From Diacronema lutheri (lineage: Eukaryota; Haptophyta; Pavlovophyceae; Pavlovales; Pavlovaceae), in assembly GCA_019448385.1 (NCBI GenBank), contig JAGTXO010000001.1, positions 2,790,001 through 2,854,000 of the forward strand: 64,000 nucleotides of DNA. The letters are read 5' to 3'. Numbering within the stretch: the stretch's first letter is position 1; each line of letters starts with the position of its first letter. The translations under genes were made by a program, and so were the position numbers. Below are positions 40,557 to 50,612 of this stretch, in pieces. The notes under the pieces were generated by a model. That model was given only the letters and a program-made list of their open reading frames with translations. It did not search any database and had not been told where the DNA came from.

Positions 40557-42212
40557 ATGCGCATTGCCGGCCGGGAAGCTACGGCGATCGCGCTCCTGCT
40601 CTGCGCCGCGCCGGCATTTGCGCAGGAGCACGCCGCGCGGCTGCGGCGGCGAAAGGACCCGAGCCGCAAGTTGATGGCACGGCAGCAGTGCCTGCACCCG
40701 ACGCACGGTGCGCTCGCACTCGCACCCGTGCCCGCGGGCGCGGCGTCCGACGAGTTGGGCGTCGGCTCGGCGCTGCACGCCTACGACCTGGTCGTGGCGA
40801 CGCTGTCGGTGCGCGCAAACGAGCGGCAGCGGCAGGCGTTGCTCACCTCATGGGCCTTTCCCGGCGCGCGCTGCTCCGTCCTCTTCGCCATCGTGTACGC
40901 GAACAAGACGATCGCCGAGCCCGGCCGCGTATCGTGGGCCGACACGCACGTCCTTGAGCTGACGGTGCGCACGGCCGAGGCGTACGGCAATCTGCCGAGC
41001 AAGGTACTCGGCGCTTTTGCGTGGATCTCCAGGCACGTCGCCTTCAAGTACTTGCTCAAGACGGACGACGACTCGTTTGCGTGCGTCGGCGGCCTCCTCG
41101 CACAACTCGCGCCGCTCCCGCGCGCCGGCCTCTACTGGGGCAAGCTGCGGCGCGCGGGGCAGCCGGTGATGACGGAGGGCAAATGGCGCGACGAGGGCTT
41201 CGTCCACCTCCTCGCCTCACCCGTCTACGGCGTCTACGCCTTTGGCGCCGGTTACATCCTCTCAAACGACCTTGTAACCGCCGCCGCATTGCGCATGCTC
41301 TCGCTAGCGCCCGCCTGCCGCGTCGAGGACGCGCTCGTTGGCGCAGCGATCGTCGGCACGCAGCCGCTCGCGCGCGCCGGCTTGGATCGTGCCGGAGCCG
41401 CACGCGACGCGCCAAACGCCGCGCCTGCCGCGGACGTGGACGCGGACGGGCTTCCAGCTGCGCCCGTCACGCCCGCGCTCGTGTGGCAGCCGGCGCGTCT
41501 AACGGCCGCACCGGCGAGCGACGCGCGCAGCGCCCGAGTGCGCGGCGGCGGCGGCGGCAGCGGCAGCGCGGGCGCGCCCGTGCTCACGCGCACCGACGAC
41601 GACGAGGTGCCGCCGGCCTCGCAACTGCCATCGCCGCAATTCCTTGGCCGGTGGGTCGCGGGCAGCGCAACCATCGTGCATCTCGTCAACACGAGCCGGA
41701 TCAAAGATCGCGATCCGATTGCCGCCGCCGATCGCCGCCTCGGCAAGCAGGGCCTCGATCGCCTGTGCAAGCGCACAGCATGGCGGCAGCCCGCGTTCCC
41801 CACCGACGCGGCCGCGCGCCCGCGCATGGCGGACAACGCCGGTGGCGGTGGCGGCGGCGGTGGTGGTTGGTGGCGTGCGCGCGCTGATCGCCTCACGACC
41901 GGCGCTGGCGCGACCCCGCCGTGGCGCGCGGCGAAAGAGTCGCGCCGAGCCGGCGGCACGCGCGAGGGCGCGCCGGCTGTGCGCATTGACCTCGCCCAGT
42001 TGCCGGCGCGGCCAGTCGTAGCAGAGGCGAGCCACCGCGCCGAACCGACGCGCGTGGTGGGCGGGCCGCGGCGGCTCGACGGCCTGTACGAGCTCCCCAA
42101 TGTTGGGGCGTCCCCGAGGCTGGGCGGGCACTACCTTCTCATCCACCGGATCACGCCGTGGCTCGTCCGAAGGTGCGCGCTCGACGCCGGCCGGTTCTGC
42201 ACGGAGTATTAG
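40557..42212 (+). CDS. Beta-1,3-galactosyltransferase-like glycosyltransferase (GT31)
   Basis: 551 residues from ATG 40557, single exon. A cleavable signal peptide is seen (MRIAGREATAIALLLCAAPA, then FAQ). The GT31 fold follows: LVVATLSVRANERQRQALLT, SWAFP, then YLLKTDDDSFACV with the metal-binding DDD, GLYWGKL, YGVYAFGAGYILSNDLV and VEDALVG, the standard motif order. Such enzymes add galactose or N-acetylglucosamine in beta-1,3 linkage to glycans in the Golgi. The final ~260 residues are Gly/Ala/Arg-rich, with islands such as SATIVHLVNTSRIKDRDP, longer than the usual C-terminus. An AT-rich patch (gatttggattttcatttttg) lies immediately upstream. Confidence 0.85.
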   Translation: MRIAGREATAIALLLCAAPAFAQEHAARLRRRKDPSRKLMARQQCLHPTHGALALAPVPAGAASDELGVGSALHAYDLVVATLSVRANERQRQALLTSWAFPGARCSVLFAIVYANKTIAEPGRVSWADTHVLELTVRTAEAYGNLPSKVLGAFAWISRHVAFKYLLKTDDDSFACVGGLLAQLAPLPRAGLYWGKLRRAGQPVMTEGKWRDEGFVHLLASPVYGVYAFGAGYILSNDLVTAAALRMLSLAPACRVEDALVGAAIVGTQPLARAGLDRAGAARDAPNAAPAADVDADGLPAAPVTPALVWQPARLTAAPASDARSARVRGGGGGSGSAGAPVLTRTDDDEVPPASQLPSPQFLGRWVAGSATIVHLVNTSRIKDRDPIAAADRRLGKQGLDRLCKRTAWRQPAFPTDAAARPRMADNAGGGGGGGGGWWRARADRLTTGAGATPPWRAAKESRRAGGTREGAPAVRIDLAQLPARPVVAEASHRAEPTRVVGGPRRLDGLYELPNVGASPRLGGHYLLIHRITPWLVRRCALDAGRFCTEY

Positions 42213-42420
42213 GAGCGTGTGGGCATTCGTCGTGTCCTGTGCCATGTGCCGCGGCACCCCGCCGGGCCCACGTTGATCGAGCCGACAGGCTGACAGCCCC
42301 CGGGGCCCCGTTGACCGTTGTTTTTCGCTTTGAAGATTCAAGGTCTGACACTGGGCACCCCGGCCAGTGCCGACAGGTTGCCGGAATCAGGCCGGGAGTG
42401 GACGGCCGACGGCAACGGCG

Positions 42421-42576
42421 ATGATCGCGGACCGAGCTCGAGCACGCGCATGGCGCGCCGCGTACGTCGAGCTTTGCGACGCTTTTGCGCGGCGGCGAAG
42501 GGACGTCGCACCGCCATCGCGCTCGGACGGCGCGGCGGCGGGCGCATCGTGGGCACCGGCGCTCAACTTCTTGTAA
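42421..42576 (+). CDS. Possible small protein of 51 residues
   Basis: Within the 734-base gap between GT31 and the convergent repeat protein, an ATG at 42421 opens MIADRARARAWRAAYVELCD and continues through a DAFARRRRDVAPPSR stretch to a TAA at 42574-42576. The first half would form an amphipathic basic helix and the codon pattern is coding-like. There is no homology that I recognise, and random open frames of this length are common at this GC content. The rest of the gap (42213-42946) shows nothing else. Confidence 0.2.
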   Translation: MIADRARARAWRAAYVELCDAFARRRRDVAPPSRSDGAAAGASWAPALNFL

Positions 42577-42946
42577 GTTGGAGGCACGGGCTGCGCGAGC
42601 GCGTCGTCGCGAGGGCGTCTCACGAGTGGTGGCGACGATCGGTCGCAGCTCAGCGCAACGTCCTCCACGGAGCGAGGCTGCCGAGCACTCCACCTCGTGC
42701 ACACGCGCCGGCACATTGATGGCGCACGCGTGCGGTGATTGTGCGCGTTGCTCGTCACGGCATCGACGGTCATGGAGGCGGCAGCGGAGCCCGAGACATG
42801 CAGTGGCACACACGCGTGTATACTCTAGCCTGTGCGCGGCTGTAAAGCCGGATCCCGCCGTGCAGCGACGCGCCACCGCCGGCCGTGAGCACGCGTCTCA
42901 CAACCCTCGGCAGCCGAACCGGCAGCCCTCACCCCACGTGGGCGGC

Positions 42947-45236
42947 TCAACGGCCCCACCAGCCCTTCTTCTTCTTCTCGCCGCCATTCTGCGCCTGCTT
43001 GCCCCGCCCCTTCTGCGCCGCGGCCGCGCGCTTCCCCTCCTCGAGCAGCCGCGCCGCCTCCTGCTGCTGCGCCTTGGCAATCTGCGCCGCCTGCGCCGCC
43101 TGGTCGAACGGCGACGCGCCGCCGCCGCCGCCATACCCGCCGCCGCGCGCGGCCTGCTGCCTCGCCTGCGCCTGCGCCTGCGCCTGCGCCTGGTAGTACT
43201 GGGCCTCCGCCTGCCGCCGCCGCTCGGCTGCGAGCGCCGCCTGCTGCTGCAGCTGCAGCTGCTGCTGCTGCTGCGCCGCGGAGGCGCCGCCCCACCCACC
43301 GCCCGTGCCCGCGCCCGCGCCGCCGCCCTGCTGCAGCTGGCGCATCTGCTTGCTAATCTGCGCCTGCATCCCCTGCAGCTGCTCAAGCTGCGCGCGGCTC
43401 ATTGTGCGCCCTTGCGTCTGCAGCTGCGCGGCGACCTGCTGCTGCAACCGCTGCAGCTGCGCCATCTGCGCCATCTGAGCGCCCGCACCGCCGCTCCCGC
43501 CGCCGCTGCCACCGCCGCCGCCGACCGGCAGCGCGGCGTGCCGCCCCTGCTGCGCCTGCTGCTCGCGCGCGACCTGCCTCGCGTCGTGAACGATGTCGTG
43601 CTCACCATCGCCGTCCAGGTCCTGCGAGGCAGCAGATCCATGGCCGCGCGCGGGCGCGCGCGCGAGCGCGCACCGCGGTGAGCGGGGCGCGCGGGCGAAG
43701 CGATGGCTGCGTGCCCCCGCCCTGTGCCGCCCGTCGGGGCGGAGCGGGGAGCGCGCGGGTGAGGCGCGAGGGGGCGGGCGAGTGAATGAGTGGGCGCGCG
43801 TGCCTCGTGTATCACGTCCATCTCGCCGTCGCCGTCCCTGTCCTCGTGCACCAGGTCGTAGATGCCATCGCCGTCGACATCCTGACCCAACCACCGCCGC
43901 AACGCGGCGTGGTCGCGCAGCGCGGCGGTCGCGCACGTGAGCATGCCGCCGTCGCGGCCGCCGCGGCCGCCGCCGCGCGCACGCGCGCGCGCGCGCGCGC
44001 GCACCTCGTGAATCAGATCGTGGATGCCGTCGCCGTCGACATCTTCGTGCACCGCGTCGATTATGCCGTCCTGGTCGATATCCTCGTGTACCGTGTCGAG
44101 CTCGCCGTTGCCGTCGAGGTCCTCGTGGATCAGCTCGTGGTAGCCGTCCTGGTCCGTGTCCTCGTGCACGAGATCGGCGATGCCGTCGTGGTCGACGTCT
44201 TCATGGATGATATCGTGGTAGCCGTCGCCGTCCAGGTCGTGGTGCAGCAGGTCGTGCCGGCCGTCGCCGTCGAGATCCTCGTGCACGGAGTCGAGGATTC
44301 CGTCACCGTCCGAGTCCTCGTGGAGAAGATCTGCGATGCCGTCTCCGTCGAGGTCCTCGTGCACGATGTCGGCGATGCCGTCACCGTCGAGGTCCTCGTG
44401 CAACGCGTCGGCAATGCCGTCACCGTCCAGGTCCTCGTACACCTGCGAGACGCCCATCAGCCGCTGGCCGCCGCCGTTGTACGCGGCAACCTGCCCGCCG
44501 CCGCGCGCCGCCGCTGCGGGCTGCTGCTGCTGGCCGCCTCGCGCACCGCCAGTGCCGCCGAGCACCTGCTGCAGCAGGTTGTTCATGTCCTGCTTGCCAC
44601 CGCCGCCACCTCCGCGCGCCGCCGCGCCGTAGCCCTGCGCGCGGTTCTGCGCGTCGATCGCGGCGAGCGTCGCCGAGCCGCCCTGTCGGATCGCCTGCTC
44701 GAGGCGAACGGCCCACTGCGCGATCTCGTCGGCGGACGGCCGGCCGGTCGAGATGTCCTTGCGCACGATGCGCCCCTTGTGCATGAAGATGAGCTCAGGG
44801 CAGTCGTTCCGCGTGCACACCTGGTCGACGAGCGCTGCGCGCGCGGCGTGCGTGCGCGCGCGCAAGAAAACGCCGCTGGCGTCGGCGGCTTGGGAGTGCG
44901 CGCGGCGCAGCAGCGGCGCGCGGGGCACGCACGGGCGCGGGTGCATATCGCGCCGTGCGCACCCGGCTGTCGGTCCGTGTCCACCGAGCCCACGATCACG
45001 CCGTACTTTGCGTTCGTGTTGAACGTTTGCGCGACGCGCTCGACGGCGGGCTGGAGCGCCTTGCACGCGGCGCAGTGGCGAGCGTCGAGGCGGATGAGCC
45101 ACGAGCCCTTGTCGGTGACGTGCCAGTTGCTCGCGGTGAGCTCCACCGCGTACGACTGCGCGGGCGCGCCGCGCTGTGCCGCCGCACCCGCCGCGCCCAG
45201 CGCGACGAGCAGAACGGCAAATTGCGTCCGCGCCAT
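42947..45236 (-). CDS. Secreted thioredoxin-fold protein with fourteen DxDGDG repeats
   Basis: Minus-strand exons 45236-44963, 44834-44005, 43881-43804 and 43621-42947 give 618 residues. MARTQFAVLLVALGAAGAAA is a signal peptide. Residues about 30-200 form a thioredoxin-like domain: SWLIRLDARHCAACKALQPA (CAAC at 55-58 in place of CGHC), VGSVDTD, and CPELIFMHKGRIV after the first join. A Gln/Gly linker follows. Residues 225-406 are exactly fourteen 13-residue repeats of the form EDLDGDGIADIVH, each with a DxDxDGxxD calcium-binding pattern as in EF-hand, dockerin or thrombospondin type 3 loops. The tail is Gln/Ala-rich and ends GEKKKKGWWGR. The last two introns split repeats 12 and 14 at the same place (after Glu). 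The last has a GC donor. Possibly a calcium-dependent redox or folding factor of the secretory route; no such architecture is known to me. Confidence 0.8.
43870..44436 (-). repeat. 39-bp coding repeats encoding DxDGDG units
   Basis: Eleven successive 39-base units lie in one exon (44436 down to 44005), two more at 43881-43804 and one at the start of the next exon. Units share gaggacctggacggcgatgg-like cores on the minus strand but differ widely at third positions and at the variable residues, so they are old and held by selection on the protein, not recently amplified. Confidence 0.9.
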
Positions 45237-45327
45237 CTTGGCCACGTGTTAAAAACTTAAAGGCCCTCGTACAGCGAAAAAGCCTCCGGCGGGGGCAACT
45301 GGTCTGTACGGCGCAGTCTTCGCCGCA

Positions 45328-47155
45328 ATGAGCACCGCGAAATCTCGCGCGCTGCTCGTGCTGAGCGCCGTGTGCACGGGGCACGCGCACACGGAGCTGC
45401 GCACGCGCGTCGCGCCAGCTGCAGCGTACCGCGCCACCGCGCCACTCGCCGCACCGCGCATGGCGCTCGGCGCCGCAGGCGGCGGCTGGGCGCGGCGCGG
45501 CGGCTCGCTCTCGGCGCACGTACGCTCGTCGCTCGCGACGCTGCGCAGAATAGGCGGGCGGCTGCGCGCGCCGGGCGCGCCGTCGCGCGGCCCCGCCTCG
45601 GGCGGCTCGTCGCACCTCGGCGGCTCGGGCGCGGGGCGCGATGGCGGGCCCACGGCGCAGCTCGCGGCCACGGCGGGCGGCGGCTTTGCGTCGCGTGCCG
45701 CCGCGCGCGAGCGCCGGCCGGGCAAGCTGCGAGTGCTCTTCTTGATCTCGGACACGGGCGGCGGGCACCGCGCGTCGGCGCAGGCGCTCGAGGCCGCGCT
45801 CCACGAGCTCTACCCTGGCGCCTTCGACTGCTCGATCCTCGACATCTGGACGCGCCACTCGCGCTGGCCGTACAACACGTGCGTCCAGGGCTACCGCTGC
45901 CTCGCCAAGCGGCCGCTGGCGTGGCGGCTGCTATGGACCTACTCGGTCTTCCCGCCCACGCGCGAAGCAACGTCCCTCCTCGTCCGCGCCGCCGGCATCG
46001 TGCCGCGCTTTGAGCGCGCGCTCGCGGACGCGAGTCCGGATCTCGTCATATCGATGCACCCCCTCACGCAGGACCTGCCGCTCTCGGCGCTCGAGCGGCT
46101 GGGCGGCGGGCGGCGGCCGTGCCCGTTCGTGACGGTTGTCACCGATCTCGGCTCCGCCCACCCGCACTGGTTCGACCGCCGCGTCGACACGTGCTTCGTC
46201 CCATCCGAAGCGCTCCGGCGCGCGGCGCGCCGGCGCGGGCTACGCAATAGCCAAGTCCGGCTGCGTGGGCTGCCGATCCGGCCGACGTTTTGGCAGTCGC
46301 CGACCGGCAAGGTGGAGACGCGCCACGCGCTCGGCCTCAAGCCCGACTACGACACCGTCCTCGTCGTGGGCGGTGGCGACGGCGTCGGCCAGCTCGGCGC
46401 GATCGTCGACGCGCTCGCCAGTGCGGCCGCGCTCCGCGCGCGCACACCCACACAGATCGTCGTCGTGTGCGGGCGGAACCGCGCGCTGTGCGCGGAGCTG
46501 CAGCTGCGCCCGTGGCCTGCCGGCGTGCGCGTCGTCGTGCACGGGTTCGTCAGTCAAATGTCCGATTTCATGGCGGCGGCCGACGTGCTCGTCACCAAGG
46601 CCGGCCCCGGCACGATCGCCGAGGCGAGCGCGCGCGGGCTGCCGCTGGTGCTCTCGTCCTTCTTGCCGGGGCAAGAGGCGGGCAACGTGCAGTTCGTCAC
46701 GCGCGGTGGCTTCGGCGCGTACAGGCACCGGGTGCGCGCGCGCGCCGCGCGCGCACCGTAGGCCTGCGCTGCGCTGGGCGCGCGCGCGCCTGCCCGGCCG
46801 CACTGCGCTCACGCGCGCGCGCGGCGGCCGCGGCGCACAGCCGTCGGCTATCGCGAGCACCGTCATGTCGTGGCTTGACTCGCCGCAGCAGCTCGCCGAC
46901 ATGTCGAGCAACGCGCTCGCCGCCTCGCGGCCGCTCGCCACGTACGAGATCGCGCACGATATCGGTAGGGCGCCGCTCCGGTCTGCGCGTCGCGCGCCGT
47001 GTGGCGCAGGTCGCCGGCCCGCACCCCTCTCATCGCTCGCGCTACCCGTCCCTGTTCCCAACGCGCCCCACACCTGCGCGTGCACTCACTCGGCAGGCAC
47101 GATGCTGGTCGGAAGAGAATCGCAGCTCATGCCCAGAGCAGCCGCGTCAAGTTGA
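45328..47155 (+). CDS. Monogalactosyldiacylglycerol synthase (plastid galactolipid synthesis)
   Basis: Exons 45328-46731, 46841-46964 and 47097-47155 (phases 0, 1), 528 residues. GT28-family MGDG synthase moves galactose from UDP-galactose to diacylglycerol in the plastid envelope, making the main thylakoid lipid. Seen: the N-terminal motif LISDTGGGHRASAQALEAAL, TRHSRWPYN, DLVISMHPLTQDLPL, TDLGSAHPHWF, VVGGGDGVGQLG, the UDP-binding region DVLVTKAGPGTIAEASARGL and SFLPGQEAGNV. The ~120-residue N-terminus (MSTAKSRALLVLSAVCTGHA, then Ala/Arg/Gly) looks like a bipartite plastid targeting sequence of secondary-plastid algae: a hydrophobic signal followed by a basic stretch. It is divergent from the repeat protein, with the ATGs 91 bases apart around an AT-rich patch (ttaaaaacttaaagg). 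Confidence 0.93.
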
Positions 47156-47226
47156 CGTCAGGACCTGATGTCAAACGTTTCGGTTTCGGATTTCACTCAC
47201 AGTCACAACAATCGACTGCTCGCGTC

Positions 47227-48178
47227 TCAGATTGCGGGCTCCTCCTCCTCCTCGGCCAGTTGCTTCTTGACGCTCCCTCCCGCCTCGTCCGCCGGATCGA
47301 CGTCGATCGCGTCCTCGTCGTCCTCGGCCGCGCGGCGTAGGCGCTCGCGCTCCTGCTCCTGCAGCGCGCGCCTCACCTTGCGCTCCATCTCCTGGGACGG
47401 CACGAGATCGGACAGCTTGACCGCGCCCTTGTACGCGCAGCCGAAGATGGGGCAGGACGCGCCCGCGTGCCCGCCCTTGCGCACAATGTCGGTGATCGCG
47501 CGCTTGGTGAAGATGCATTTGGACGCGCCGACCTGCAGGCACGGCTTGATCGCCGTCGGCTCGACGAGCAGCGTCTTCATGAGCGGGCAGAGCACGTCGC
47601 CCGGCGCCGATCCGTGCTGCGTGAGCTCGACCATCTCGTCGTCGTCGCCGCCGCCGCCCGCGGCCGGCAGCTTGGCCGCCTGCGCGAACTGCTTGTAGGC
47701 GGGCGCGGCGTGGCAGTCCCCCAGCCGCGCCACCTCCTTGGCGCCCTCCTCCTTCGCCAGCTTGCGCACCCGCTCCTGCAGCTGCTTGGCGTCGGGGGGC
47801 GCGCTGCCGGCAAGCGACGCCGCCGTCTCGTCACGCAGGATCTCGAGCGCGCGCTTTTGGCCGAGGAGGGCGGCGTCGGTGCGAATAAGGCTCGCGACCG
47901 CGTCCTTGACGATGTCCATGTTCGCCGCGCTCCGCTGCGTGACGGCGGCCCGTGGTGCCCGTGCGCGGCAGCAGGCTCAGCACGGCGCACGGCGTGCATC
48001 GCGCGCTCGGCGCGTGCGAGCACGGCGCGCGCGCGGGGGGGCGCGTCGCGGGCCGCACCTCCGAGTTGTACGCGGCAAGCATGGAGGCGATCTCGGTGCA
48101 GGTCTGCACCGCCTTCTGCTCCGCATCCGCCCGCATCGCGTTCACCGCGGAGATCTGCATGCCGAACTCGGCGAGCAT
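47227..48178 (-). CDS. NSE2/MMS21-like SP-RING SUMO E3 ligase
   Basis: Exons 48178-48059 and 47934-47227 on the minus strand, joined in phase 0, 275 residues. The N-terminal half is helical (MLAEFGMQISAVNAMRADAE, then KDAVASLIRTDAALLGQKRA), as in the part of NSE2 that docks on SMC5. An SP-RING-like zinc domain follows: VLCPLMKTLLVEPTAIKPC, then ASKCIFTKRAITDIV, then SCPIFGCAYKGAVKLSDLVP, ending with a charged tail (EDDEDAIDVDPADE). NSE2 attaches SUMO within the SMC5/6 genome-stability complex. The usual Cys-x-His ligand pair is hard to align (Cys-Ile-Phe here), so one zinc ligand may differ. It converges with MGDG synthase, 71 bases apart. Confidence 0.75.
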
Positions 48179-48292
48179 TGCCCCACACCCGCCCGGTCGG
48201 TCGGTCGTTGCCTCCCGAGCCAAAATCCCGCCTCTGCCCCTTGAGCCAAAAATTATTAAAAATCTCCGGACGTCGTTTCACCTCGCGGCGCC

Positions 48293-50469
48293 ATGGGAGC
48301 GTCTGCGCGGCGCGAGCGCAAGGTCTCGTCGGGCTCGACCAATCGCGGCGAGGCGCTTGGCCCGTCGCCGCGGCTCGAACTTGCACTGAGCGCGCGCTCG
48401 GTTCAGGCGGGCTCGACGGCCGAGCCCGCGGCCGCGGGCTCGGCGCGCGCCGCCGACCTCGCTCGCCTGACTGCGCGCGCGAGCGACCCGGGCGCAGGCA
48501 CGCCGCCCAGCGCGGGCGAGCGGCGGGCCTCCAAGCCGCCGCGGCCGTTCGCGCCGCCGGCTGTGCTTGGACGTGCCAAGCAGAGTGGTTCGTTGCCCAC
48601 GCCGCCCCGCGCGCACGATTCGAGCGCGCACTTTTCGGCCGACGCCGCCAAGGCGATGCGCGCGAGCGACGACCACATCGCGCGCTCGACCAAGTTCGTG
48701 CTGGGCGTGCTGCGCGACCGTTTCTCGCTGCGCACGCAGTACACGGCGACATTTCGCCGCCTCGACGTCGACAAGTCGGGCCGCATCGACAAGGACGAAA
48801 TGGGCGCCTACTTGGACGCGCTCAACTGCGGAGTGGACGACGACGTCCTCGACCTCGTGATGAAGCAGCTTGACCCAGACGGTGCGCGGCCGCACGGCAC
48901 CGGCGCTCGCGCACCGAAGCGCGCGCACATGCGCGCGCGCCAAACCGCGCCGTGGCCTGATCCGGTCGACGCTCGCGCGCGCCCGCCGCGCACCCTCCGC
49001 ACACGTGTGCGCGCGGCCGCTGCTGCGGCTTGGCCAACGGACCAACTCGCGCCAGGCAACGGCATCGAGCTGTCCGAGCTCGTGGACAACCTGCTTAAAT
49101 TGGGCGCGTGGGGCACGCACGACCCGTTCATGAGCCAGGCGCTCCGCGCGGACGTGGCCGACGCGAAGCACGCGCAGATCCGCGCGCACGACGAGGCCAC
49201 GGCGACGCTGCACGCGCGGCGCGCGCTCCGCATGGCCACGTCGGCGCGCGACCTGCGGGGCGCGCTGCACCGCGCGAGCCAGTCGCGCTTGCTCACCGAC
49301 AAGGCGGAGCTCGAGCAGCCCGAGCACAATACCGTCAGTGGGTCGAAAGCCGCCGCAACCGCGAACGCCATATTTGGCATGCCGCCTGATCCACTCGCCG
49401 GTGCGGCGCGGCTGCGCTATGCTGCACGCGCCCCCCCAACCGCTGGTCGGGTCTGCGGAGCGCCGCACGTCTGGGACACAACGCGCGCACGGGCGGACCT
49501 AAGCCCCAAACGCTCGTCTTGTCATCCCCTTCGTCTGCAGTGTGCGGAGTGGGATGACAAGCCGATGGCGTTCGGGTTGGGGGTAGGGGGCAGACGGGGC
49601 ATTGGGAGACGGCGTTGGGAGACGCCATTTGGAGACGGCATTTGGAGACGGCATTCGCCTCCGCGCCGCAGTGGGCAGCCGCACCATGGCCGGCGTGCTC
49701 ATGCGCGCGCGAGCGCCCTCCGGTCCCTTCCCGACCCCATCCCTGCGCGCGTCGCCTGCGCGCGGTGAGGCAAGCAGGCACACTCAACCGCGCGGAATAC
49801 GACGCGAGTGTCGGCGCGCGCGGCACGGCTGGCTCGAGCGCATCCTCACGCATCGCATTGGGGAGGACGAGCTCGTCGAGCAACTTCATGGCGACCGAAC
49901 AGCAGCTGCGCGCGCTCGCGCCGGCGGAGGGCAAGCGGATCGACATTGAAAAGTTTTGCGTCTCGCTCGCTGAGCTGGTGCGCGCGGGCCGTCGCGCCGC
50001 GGCCTTGCGAGTCGCCCGCCGCGCCCGCGCCGCACGCTCGCCCCATTCGATCCCTTCGTCCTCGGGCTCACGCCGGACTGCACCGCCGGCCTGCACGTCC
50101 CGCTGCGCCCGTCTGCTCGTGCGCGCTGTGCTCGCGATGCGGCAACGCCGGGCACGCACGTGCAACCCGCCCCCATCCCCGCTTCGCCGCGCGCCGCTCG
50201 CCACGCGCGGTCGCGCCCGCCGCTTTGCGCGCCGCCGTCGAAAGCAGCCGCCCGCCGCGCTCGGCTTTGGCATGAGCCTGCCGGTGGGCGACCGCCGTCC
50301 AGTGGCGCTCCCGCGGCTGCCCGGGAAGCTCTCGCGGTACGTGCCCGACCCCGAGCTGCGCGCGCAGGTCGAGCGCGAGTACCGGATCAACGACCAGCGG
50401 ATCGCAACGGACTTTCGGCTCAAGCGGCCGGACGAGGCGCCGCTGCTCATGTCCCGTCTTGGAGGCTAG
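48293..50469 (+). CDS. EF-hand calcium-binding protein, four exons
   Basis: Exons 48293-48881, 49056-49400, 49778-49977 and 50248-50469 (phases 1, 1, 0), 451 residues. After a ~115-residue disordered N-terminus, an EF-hand pair follows: loop 1 DVDKSGRIDKDE (about 160-171) and loop 2 DPDGNGIELSEL, the latter split by the first intron after DPDG. A second, weaker EF-like pair is suggested by TLNRAEYDAS and KRIDIEKFCVSLAEL. The C-terminus is a conserved-looking helix: YVPDPELRAQVEREYRINDQ, then RIATDFRLKRPDEAPLLMS. No enzyme domain. The layout resembles EF-hand proteins of flagella or cytoskeleton, but no specific family is recognised. The start lies 114 bases from the divergent NSE2-like gene, across an AT-rich patch (aaaattattaaaaatc). 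Confidence 0.8.
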
Positions 50470-50612
50470 GAGCGGGGTGCTGCAGTGTGGGGACATGAGC
50501 AGCACCTCGCCGGGGGCCGGCGCCTCGTCCTGCCGGCATGAGCCCCGAGTCGCCGGCGGCGACCGGCCCCCATAATTGCAAACTTTAAAATACGAGATGC
50601 GCACATTTTTAA

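Noticed and set aside
39011-40669. Long minus-strand frame opposite the hypothetical gene at 39396
   Set aside because: The plus frame has better codon pattern and an ordinary ATG; the minus product is Arg/Ala/Ser low complexity crossing into the epimerase and GT31 genes.
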